A stretch of 20,162 bases of DNA from contig DHIQ01000094.1 of NCBI GenBank assembly GCA_002403895.1, forward strand, positions 1-20,162. Direction: 5' to 3'. A program made the position numbers and the translations under genes. Below are positions 13,753 to 20,162 of the stretch, one piece after another (position 1 is the first letter of the stretch; every line of letters starts with the position of its first letter). This stretch comes from Candidatus Neomicrothrix sp. UBA4742 (GTDB taxonomy: Bacteria; Actinomycetota; Acidimicrobiia; Acidimicrobiales; Acidimicrobilacustridaceae). The notes beneath the pieces were generated by a model. That model was not told where the DNA came from and searched no databases. It worked only from the letters and a program-made list of their open reading frames with translations.

Positions 13753-14528
13753 CAGCCGTCGTAGGCGTCGACGGCGGCCAGATCGGCCTGGCGATCGTTG
13801 TTGCCCAGCCATATGATCTGGATCTCACCGAAGGCGCCCGGCTGGTCGAGATCGACCAGGCCCTGCTTGTACAGCTCGAGCACGGCCAGGAACCGCACCA
13901 CGACCTCGAGCCGCTCCACCAACGACTCGGTCAAGGCCCGAAAGCTGATGCGGCCGACTCGAGGCAGCTCGTCTACCAGTTCCTCGACCGCTTCGACGAC
14001 GCCTATTCGGACCGAATGGATATGGCTGACCTCGACCACCGGCACCGGCCTGGGGATGATCGCCCGCAGATAGGCGGCCTTGAGGTCGGCGGTGTCCACG
14101 CCCTCCAAAAGGTCCGGAGCCAGATCCAGGAATCGGTCCTCGAGCCCCATGGTCCGGGGCAACGACCGGGCCGCTTCGAGCGAGAGACGGTGCAACATGA
14201 CCGCCGCGTCCTTGAATGTCTTGCACTCCAGCAGCCGGTTGATGAGCAGGTCTCGCTCTTCCCACAGGGCCAGCTCGTCGTCGAGATCGAGATCGCTCTC
14301 GTTGGGGAGCAAGCGCCGGGCCTTGAGTTCGACGAGGGTGGCGGCGATGAGCAGGAACTCCGTGGCTACCTCGAGATCCACTTCCTCGAAGCGGGCCACC
14401 TCAACGAGGTACGCATCGACGATGGCCGAAAGCGAGATCTCGTAGAGGTCCAGTTCCTGGCGCAAGATGAGATGGAGCAGCAGATCGAAGGGCCCCTCGA
14501 ACACCGGGGTCTGCACGGCATAGGGCAT
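13752..14528 (-). CDS. scpA: segregation and condensation protein ScpA
   Basis: A 258-residue kleisin subunit of the Smc-ScpAB condensin. The protein opens with VFEGPFDLLLHLILRQELDLYEISLSAIVDAYL, the Smc-binding N-terminal helix region, followed by TEFLLIAATLVELKARRLLP, and ends with the winged-helix VERLEVVVRFLAVLELYKQGLVDLDQPGAFGEIQIIWLG. The start is placed at ATG 14528, not at the far upstream start of the open frame, because family similarity begins there and because TATGGT stands exactly 6 nt before it, as expected for a leaderless mRNA. It heads the eight-gene operon and lies divergent from the lipoprotein gene across 100 nt. parA, commonly upstream of scpA in actinobacteria, is not here. 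Confidence 0.96.
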   Translation of the reverse strand: MPYAVQTPVFEGPFDLLLHLILRQELDLYEISLSAIVDAYLVEVARFEEVDLEVATEFLLIAATLVELKARRLLPNESDLDLDDELALWEERDLLINRLLECKTFKDAAVMLHRLSLEAARSLPRTMGLEDRFLDLAPDLLEGVDTADLKAAYLRAIIPRPVPVVEVSHIHSVRIGVVEAVEELVDELPRVGRISFRALTESLVERLEVVVRFLAVLELYKQGLVDLDQPGAFGEIQIIWLGNNDRQADLAAVDAYDG

Positions 14529-14534
14529 CGGCTC

Positions 14535-14540
14535 ACCATA
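14535..14540 (-). promoter_or_regulatory. candidate leaderless -10 (TATGGT) for the scpA operon
   Basis: Reverse-strand TATGGT with 6 nt to the scpA ATG at 14528. It shares a 100-nt divergent region with the TAGCGT promoter at 14616. It would be the main promoter for scpA through plsC. No Shine-Dalgarno seen. Confidence 0.55.
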
Positions 14541-14615
14541 GGGCGCCGATCCGGGTCCTCCGCGCATCCCCCTGGGGCTCGACGACCCCACCCCGAACGC
14601 CACCGACGACCCGAC

Positions 14616-14621
14616 TAGCGT
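14616..14621 (+). promoter_or_regulatory. candidate leaderless -10 (TAGCGT) for the lipoprotein gene
   Basis: TAGCGT with exactly 7 nt to the ATG at 14629 and no Shine-Dalgarno. It supports this ATG as the start of the lipoprotein. Confidence 0.6.
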
Positions 14622-14628
14622 CACCGAG

Positions 14629-15198
14629 ATGGCTGGCTCGCAGGCGTCCCGAGGGCGGGTGATCCGGCCGATTGTCGGCGGGATGCTGCTAGCATCATGC
14701 CTGTTCATGGCGGTCGCCTGTAGCAACAGTGAACCGAAGGCATCGGTGGACCCGAAGGAGGCGGCGCAGACCATCGGCTCGGCGTACTCCCTCCCCGATG
14801 ACCAGATCTCCTGCCTCGAAGGTGCCTTCGCCAAGAACCACGCCGCCACCCGGCCTCTCGCCAGTGACGGCACGGCCAGCGACGACGATCTACGGACCCT
14901 CGGGCAGGTGGAGAGCGCGTGCATCCCGGTGGAGACGTTGGCCGCCGCCATCGTGGGGGGTGCCAGCGAGGCGCTCGGCACCCTGACCGCCGCCCAGAGG
15001 ACCTGCCTCGACGGTGCTGTTCAGGCGCTTGACGACACCGATCGCACGACCTTGATCGTTGGCCTGGCGGTGAGCAGTGCGCTGGACGACCTCCACAAGG
15101 CGGAGCTGGGGAAGGTGACCAACGGCCTGCTCGGGGCCTGCCAGCTCTCCGTCGACGCCGGCTCCTCGGCAACGACGCCAACGACAGCGGGTCCGTGA
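14629..15198 (+). CDS. predicted two-repeat lipoprotein of unknown function
   Basis: A 189-residue protein I do not recognise. The N-terminus has basic residues (R9, R13), a hydrophobic stretch (14-30) and two possible lipobox cysteines: C24 (LLASC, a textbook lipobox but followed by hydrophobic residues) and C31 (MAVAC, followed by a polar SNSEPK linker); C31 is favoured. The mature part has four cysteines, C62, C98, C126 and C171, and looks like two copies of one unit: C-L-[E/D]-G-A near the start and L-G-x-V...A-C near the end, joined by a D-D-L segment. Two disulfides, one per unit, are plausible. The C-terminus is Thr/Ser/Pro-rich. It is divergent from scpA and 76 nt before trpS on the same strand; no functional link is evident. 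Confidence 0.8.
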   Translation: MAGSQASRGRVIRPIVGGMLLASCLFMAVACSNSEPKASVDPKEAAQTIGSAYSLPDDQISCLEGAFAKNHAATRPLASDGTASDDDLRTLGQVESACIPVETLAAAIVGGASEALGTLTAAQRTCLDGAVQALDDTDRTTLIVGLAVSSALDDLHKAELGKVTNGLLGACQLSVDAGSSATTPTTAGP

Positions 15199-15221
15199 GC
15201 CGGCCGGGGTGCCTGGCGCGG

Positions 15222-15245
15222 CCGGCGCCAACGCGTTGGGGCCGG
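15222..15245. promoter_or_regulatory. 24-bp near-perfect palindrome at the trpS -35 region; candidate operator
   Basis: The core CCAACGCGTTGG (15228-15239) is a perfect 12-bp palindrome. After one G-G mismatch pair (15227/15240) the arms CCGGC and GCCGG extend it to 24 bp, 22 of which match. It is centred about 41 nt before the trpS ATG, so for a leaderless transcript it spans about -53 to -30. With no loop and no T-run it suits a dimeric regulator site better than a terminator. A second repeat, GCCGGCC/GGCCGGC (15199-15205 and 15220-15226), overlaps its left arm. Confidence 0.5.
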
Positions 15246-15260
15246 TCAGGCCCGCTCGCG

Positions 15261-15266
15261 TACGAT
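15261..15266 (+). promoter_or_regulatory. candidate leaderless -10 (TACGAT) for trpS
   Basis: TACGAT, a good TAnnnT match, lies 8 nt before the trpS ATG at 15275. There is no Shine-Dalgarno and no leader long enough for a T-box or attenuator. Confidence 0.6.
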
Positions 15267-15274
15267 CGCCGCCC

Positions 15275-16270
15275 ATGACCCGCGTCTTCTCCGGCATCCA
15301 GCCCACCGGCCCCGTCCAGCTCGGCAACCTGCTCGGCGCCCTGCGGTACTGGGTGGCCGATCAGCACGACACGGATTCGTTCTTCTGCGTGGTCGATCTG
15401 CACGCCCTGACCATCCCGCAGGACCCGGCGGAGCTGCTCCGGGCCAGCCTTGAGCTCGCCCAACTCCTGCTGGCCGTCGGGATCGATCCGGAGACATCGA
15501 CACTGTTCGTCCAGAGTCACGTGGCCGAGCACGCCCAACTGGCCTGGATCATGGAGTGCACCGCCGCGTTCGGCGAGCTCCGACGGATGACCCAGTTCAA
15601 GGACAAATCTGCCGGTGCTGGGTTCGTATCGGGTGGCCTGTTCACCTACCCGGCCCTCATGGCGGCCGACATCTTGCTGTACGGGACCGACCGCGTGCCG
15701 GTCGGCGACGACCAGCGTCAGCACCTCGAGCTGACGCGGGACCTGGCCGGCCGGTTCAACAGTCGCTACGGCAAGACCTTCGTGGTGCCCGACGCGGCCA
15801 TCCCCCGCTTCGGAGCCCGGGTGATGGACCTCCAGGACCCAACCCGCAAGATGTCCAAGTCGGAGGACTCCCCTCAGGGGACGGTGCTCGTGCTCGAGGA
15901 CCTCGCCGTGGTGGCCAAGAAGATCAAGCGGGCCGTGACCGACACCGACGGCGACGTTCGCTACGACCCGGAGGCCAAGCCCGGCGTGTCGAACCTGCTG
16001 TCCATCTTGGGAGCGTGCACCGACCGCTCGCCCGAGGACCTGGCCGGCGACTACACCCAGTACGGCCCGCTCAAGACCGATACGGCCGAGGCGGTGGTCG
16101 AGACCCTCCGGCCCATACAGGTCCGCTACGCCGAGCTCGCCGCCGACCCGGCGGGCACCGCCGCGATCCTGGCCAAGGGTGCCGCCAAGGCCCGCGAGGT
16201 GGCCGGCCCCACCCTGGCTCGTGCCCAGGCCGCCCTCGGCCTCCTCCCGCCGAGCCTAGCCAACCCCTAG
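15275..16270 (+). CDS. trpS: tryptophanyl-tRNA synthetase
   Basis: A 331-residue class I aminoacyl-tRNA synthetase that charges tRNA-Trp. The protein begins MTRVFSGIQPTGPVQLGNLLGALRYWV, the usual TrpRS opening with the degenerate HIGH motif (here PVQLGN), and has FCVVDLHALT, FVQSHVAEHAQLAWIM, the GLFTYPALMAADILLYGTDRVPVGDDQRQHLEL substrate region and KMSKS at 192-196 (DPTRKMSKSEDS). Length is typical. The open frame extends 22 codons upstream, but ATG 15275 is preferred because family similarity begins there and TACGAT lies 8 nt upstream. It appears to be transcribed alone, with a palindrome over its -35 region. It ends 20 nt from the convergent HD gene, with no clear terminator between. Confidence 0.97.
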   Translation: MTRVFSGIQPTGPVQLGNLLGALRYWVADQHDTDSFFCVVDLHALTIPQDPAELLRASLELAQLLLAVGIDPETSTLFVQSHVAEHAQLAWIMECTAAFGELRRMTQFKDKSAGAGFVSGGLFTYPALMAADILLYGTDRVPVGDDQRQHLELTRDLAGRFNSRYGKTFVVPDAAIPRFGARVMDLQDPTRKMSKSEDSPQGTVLVLEDLAVVAKKIKRAVTDTDGDVRYDPEAKPGVSNLLSILGACTDRSPEDLAGDYTQYGPLKTDTAEAVVETLRPIQVRYAELAADPAGTAAILAKGAAKAREVAGPTLARAQAALGLLPPSLANP

Positions 16271-16290
16271 TGTCTCCACCGGCTCGCCGC

Positions 16291-16815
16291 TCAGTCGTCG
16301 TCGGCGGCCTTGAGGGCCTGGCCGATGTCGAGCGGGATGGTCCATTGATCCTCGGGTAGATGGTGCTCCCGGGCCCAGGCCTCGGTCAATGGGTCGCTCC
16401 CGGCCATGGCCAGGAGGTCGCCCCCCAGCTTGGGATGCTGGAGGTAGAGCCCCACCTTGCGGGTGAAGCCCCGGGTCCGGGTCCAGTCCTGGATGGTGCC
16501 CTGGTCACGGCCGATGACGGCGCCCGAAACGGTGGCGATGACCCGCCCGTAGGTGCCCACGCCCGCCTCGCATTTCCCCACGTCGTGCAACAGGGCCGCA
16601 GCCAGAATGGGCCGGGTGGCCTCTTCACCCAGCATCCGTTCGACCCGGAGGGTCACCCCCACTGCGTGGCGACGATCGGGCCCACTCATGCGCCGCCACA
16701 AGCCAACCTCGCGCTCAAGCAGTTGGGACTCGGCCCAGTGGGTCTGTTCAGGCTTGGGACCGCCAGGCCACAGGGAGCCGAAGAACCGGGTGACGAGGTG
16801 ACCGGCGCGGGCCAT
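16291..16815 (-). CDS. small HD-domain protein
   Basis: A 174-residue protein with a compact HD metal-dependent hydrolase domain: H50 (DRRHAVGV), H77-D78 (LLHDVGKCEAGVGTYGRV), H127 (LYLQHPKLGGDLL) and H151/H152 (WAREHHLPEDQW). These match the H...HD...H...H layout, so metal binding is likely. The reaction is unknown; HD proteins of this size include nucleotide and cyclic-nucleotide hydrolases. The N-terminus (FFGSLWPGGP) is short and hydrophobic but not a clear signal. Very similar small HD proteins beside core genes are common in Acidimicrobiia-like genomes (recollection, unchecked). It follows the DksA-like gene by 8 nt, so the two are co-transcribed, and ends convergent with trpS. Confidence 0.82.
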   Translation of the reverse strand: MARAGHLVTRFFGSLWPGGPKPEQTHWAESQLLEREVGLWRRMSGPDRRHAVGVTLRVERMLGEEATRPILAAALLHDVGKCEAGVGTYGRVIATVSGAVIGRDQGTIQDWTRTRGFTRKVGLYLQHPKLGGDLLAMAGSDPLTEAWAREHHLPEDQWTIPLDIGQALKAADDD

Positions 16816-16823
16816 GAGCGCGC

Positions 16824-17171
16824 TCAGCCGGCGACGTGCAGCATGCAGAACCTTGCCGCCGGCATGGCCTCGAGTCGATCGTCACCGATCGGCTCCCCAC
16901 AGGCCTCGCAGATGCCGTAGGTGCCCGCGTCCAGCTTACCCAGCGCTCGTTGCACGTCATCGAGCTGGGTACGCAGATCGCTGGCCAGGGCCATGATCTC
17001 GTCCTGCTCGGCCGCCACCTGGCCCCCATCGGCGAAGTTGTCATCCTGGGTCTCAGCCAGGTCGCCGGCGTGCAACTCACCGAGGCGGGCCTCCAGCCGG
17101 GTTTCCTCGGCACGGAGTTCGTCGCGGGATGGGTCGTGCGTCTCAGGGGCCGAACCGGGGTTGTTGCTCAC
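16824..17171 (-). CDS. DksA/TraR-type zinc-finger RNA polymerase-binding protein
   Basis: A 115-residue protein with an N-terminal helical region (about 14-80, likely coiled coil: ELRAEETRLEARLGEL...LASDLRTQLDDVQRALGKL) and a C-terminal zinc finger. Finger ligands are C88 and C91 (YGICEACGEPIG) and C109 (ARFCMLH), with H112 where most relatives have the fourth cysteine, giving CxxC...CxxH. The family inserts its coiled coil into the RNA polymerase secondary channel and, in proteobacteria, potentiates ppGpp; actinobacterial members are less understood. Start is GTG at 17171, 6 nt after a TAGCCT hexamer. It stands 16 nt after xerD and 8 nt before the HD gene. Confidence 0.88.
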   Translation of the reverse strand: MSNNPGSAPETHDPSRDELRAEETRLEARLGELHAGDLAETQDDNFADGGQVAAEQDEIMALASDLRTQLDDVQRALGKLDAGTYGICEACGEPIGDDRLEAMPAARFCMLHVAG

Positions 17172-17177
17172 GACTCC

Positions 17178-17183
17178 AGGCTA
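17178..17183 (-). promoter_or_regulatory. candidate leaderless -10 (TAGCCT) for the dksA-like gene
   Basis: Reverse-strand TAGCCT with 6 nt to the GTG at 17171, inside the 16-nt xerD-dksA gap. It suggests a promoter for the dksA-HD pair within the longer pyrG-led unit. Confidence 0.5.
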
Positions 17184-17187
17184 GTGC

Positions 17188-18174
17188 TCATGGGGCAGAC
17201 GGGCGGTTCTTGGCTCGGGGATGGGCCGAGTCGTAGACCTGGCGGAGCCGTTTGGTCGAGACCAGCGTATAGATCTGCGTCGTCGACAGCGATGCATGGC
17301 CGAGCAGGTCCTGAACTGATCGGATGTCGGCTCCCCCGTCGAGCATGTGGGTGGCGCACGAGTGGCGCAGAACGTGCGGGCTCAATCGGTCGCCCAGACC
17401 GGCCCGGTCCCCGTGTCTGCGCACGATCTGCCACGCCCCCTGACGTGACAGCCGTCCTCCCCGCTGGTTGAGGAAGACGGCCTGGTTGTCATCCCGTCGG
17501 GCCCACCGTTCGGGGGCGAGCACGGCTCGACCCCCGGGGCCGAGATAGGCCTTCAGGGCTTCTTCGGCGCACCGCCCGATGGGCACCTTCCGTTCCTTCG
17601 CTCCCTTGCCAAAAACGGTCAGCCACCGCCCCTCGACGTCGGTCTTGCCCAGGTCGAGGCCGACGAGCTCAGAGATGCGCAGGCCCGCGCCGTAGAGAGT
17701 CTCGATTATGGCCCGGTCCCGCCGAGCGATGGCGTCGTCCCCCTTGATCACCCCGAGCAGCGCGGTGATCTCGGCATCCGACACTGGCTTGGGAAGCCCC
17801 TTGGGCACCCGCGGAACCTCGACCGCGGCGGCAGGGTCGGCCCCCATGATCCCCTCGTCAGCCAGGAAGCGGTAGAGCGACCGCACCGCCACCAGGGCGC
17901 GGGCCACCGAGGCCGGCGCCCGCCCACCGTCGCGAAGGAAGCCGACATAGGCACTGATGGTCGCCTCGTCGACGGCGGCCAGCTCGACTCCTCGGTCACG
18001 GAGCCAGCTCACATAGGTCCGCAGATCGCGGCGATAGGCGGCCAGTGTGTTGACTGACCGGCCCCGTTCTGCTCCCAGCCAGGTGAGGAACTCCTCGACC
18101 TCTAGCGGGGTGGGCTCCACCTTCATGGTGACGCCGGGGTCGCGCCCCGGCTTCACCTGCCGTGCCGCCTTCAC
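17188..18174 (-). CDS. xerD: tyrosine recombinase XerD
   Basis: A 328-residue tyrosine recombinase for chromosome dimer resolution at dif. The N-terminal SAM-like domain (VEEFLTWLGAERGRSVNTLAAYRRDLRTYVSWL) is followed by the catalytic domain with R166 (GLRISELVGL), K190 (FGKGAKERKVPIG), H267-x2-R270 (LSPHVLRHSCATHML), H293 (LLGHASLSTTQIYT) and nucleophile Y302; all catalytic residues are present. The GTG at 18174 overlaps the nudix stop as GTGA and is taken as the start; ATG 18126 (MKVEPTPLEVEEFL) gives a more usual N-terminus and is a serious alternative. Position after pyrG-nudix, in the Rv1699-Rv1701 order of M. tuberculosis, and normal catalytic residues argue for housekeeping XerD rather than a phage integrase. 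Confidence 0.95.
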   Translation of the reverse strand: MKAARQVKPGRDPGVTMKVEPTPLEVEEFLTWLGAERGRSVNTLAAYRRDLRTYVSWLRDRGVELAAVDEATISAYVGFLRDGGRAPASVARALVAVRSLYRFLADEGIMGADPAAAVEVPRVPKGLPKPVSDAEITALLGVIKGDDAIARRDRAIIETLYGAGLRISELVGLDLGKTDVEGRWLTVFGKGAKERKVPIGRCAEEALKAYLGPGGRAVLAPERWARRDDNQAVFLNQRGGRLSRQGAWQIVRRHGDRAGLGDRLSPHVLRHSCATHMLDGGADIRSVQDLLGHASLSTTQIYTLVSTKRLRQVYDSAHPRAKNRPSAP

Positions 18175-18731
18175 CGACCGAGGTGGCGCAGCGCCAGGGT
18201 GAGCCCGATGATGCTCTTGGCATCGGTGAGCTCGCGCCGGGCGATGAGCCCAACCACGTCGTCCAAGCGCACCCGCTCGATGGTCATGTGCTCTTCCTCG
18301 AGGCCCTGGGCCGAGGCTTCGGCGAGTTGAAGATCCAGGCCCAGGTACACGTGGGAGTGCTCGTCGCAGAACCCCGGAGAGTTGTAGAACTCAGCCAGCT
18401 TGATCAGCGTGCCGGCCCGGAACCCGATTTCCTCTTCGAGCTCACGGTGGGCCGTGGCTTCGGGGGGTTCTCCCTCGACGTCGCGCTTGCCCGCGGGGAT
18501 CTCGAGCAGCTCGCCATCGATCGATGCCCGGTACTGGCGTACCAGGATCACCTCGTCGCCCAGGATGGGGACGACCGAGACGGCGCCGGGATGATGCACG
18601 ACGTCGCGCTGGAACGTGGCCCCGTCGGGGCCGGCGAACGTCCCGACCCCCAACGAGATGACGTGGCCGGTGTAGATCGAGCGCTCACCGACCTTGCGGA
18701 ACGGCGCCCCCGCCGCCGGCTGGGCGGCCAC
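18171..18731 (-). CDS. Nudix hydrolase, ADP-ribose pyrophosphatase family
   Basis: A 186-residue Nudix protein of the ADP-ribose pyrophosphatase (NudF-like) type. The Nudix box spans about 81-104 (GKRDVEGEPPEATAHRELEEEIGF), with E89 and the REL-x-EE-x-G core intact and one extra residue in the first loop, as often seen in actinobacterial members. Before the box lie VVPILGDEVILVRQYRASIDGELLEIPAG, typical of ADPRases, and after it FYNSPGFCDEHSHVYLG, where the SPG-x-CDE motif is characteristic. It probably cleaves ADP-ribose or a similar nucleotide sugar; substrate is inferred. Start is GTG at 18731, 3 nt after the pyrG stop, and its own stop overlaps the xerD start. Confidence 0.93.
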   Translation of the reverse strand: MAAQPAAGAPFRKVGERSIYTGHVISLGVGTFAGPDGATFQRDVVHHPGAVSVVPILGDEVILVRQYRASIDGELLEIPAGKRDVEGEPPEATAHRELEEEIGFRAGTLIKLAEFYNSPGFCDEHSHVYLGLDLQLAEASAQGLEEEHMTIERVRLDDVVGLIARRELTDAKSIIGLTLALRHLGR

Positions 18732-18734
18732 GGC

Positions 18735-20162
<1,428 letters not shown>

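Noticed and set aside
17188..18174. Tyrosine recombinase as a phage integrase marking a mobile element
   Set aside because: Full XerD-type sequence in the conserved pyrG-nudix-xerD order, with no attachment site, tRNA or phage gene nearby.

Overview
This window looks like chromosomal backbone DNA of a high-GC actinobacterium, most probably an Acidimicrobiia-type lineage (inference from gene order and protein style; no rRNA or marker search was possible). Coding density is very high, third codon positions are mostly G/C, and no mobile element, CRISPR array, tRNA or rRNA was seen. Nineteen protein genes are supported; the first (acyl-CoA carboxylase beta subunit) and last (CTP synthase) run off the ends.

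Layout. 1-4419 (minus): PDZ/radical SAM/DUF512 protein, then Der GTPase (4-nt overlap), a membrane-anchored SpoIIE/PP2C phosphatase, and an acyl-CoA carboxylase carboxyltransferase (partial). 4488-5549 (plus): IspH, divergent from the radical SAM gene. 5667-8000 (plus): a DGPF/YCII-domain protein, an ECF42-type sigma factor with a TPR-like C-terminal extension, and an HD-domain protein whose residues resemble the mixed-valence di-iron oxygenases (PhnZ/MIOX-like). 8091-14528 (minus): a long operon read scpA-scpB-rluB-aroH-tyrA-aroA-cmk-plsC, joining chromosome segregation, 23S rRNA modification, tyrosine/shikimate synthesis, nucleotide supply and phospholipid synthesis. 14629-16270 (plus): a two-repeat lipoprotein of unknown function and trpS. 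16291-20162 (minus): pyrG-nudix-xerD-dksA-like-HD protein.

The chain pyrG-nudix-xerD ... scpA-scpB-rluB ... cmk ... der follows the classical actinobacterial order. Here aroH/tyrA/aroA sit between rluB and cmk, the parA gene often seen next to scpA is absent from its usual place, and the ECF42/DGPF/HD block lies between plsC and ispH.

The most interesting signals are regulatory. Most genes that begin a transcription unit have a TAnnnT hexamer 6-9 nt before the start codon, as expected for leaderless mRNAs, and in three cases this hexamer begins with the TAG stop codon of the gene before. The one unit with a good Shine-Dalgarno and a leader, DGPF-ECF42, instead has a TGTCGA-N17-CGAC motif that fits an ECF42 autoregulated promoter. 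A 24-bp near-perfect palindrome overlaps the -35 region of trpS. EPSP synthase carries an apparent in-frame insertion of about 21 residues flanked by a 10-bp inverted repeat. I see no unmistakable new multi-gene system; the DGPF-ECF42-HD block and the lipoprotein are the least explained genes.
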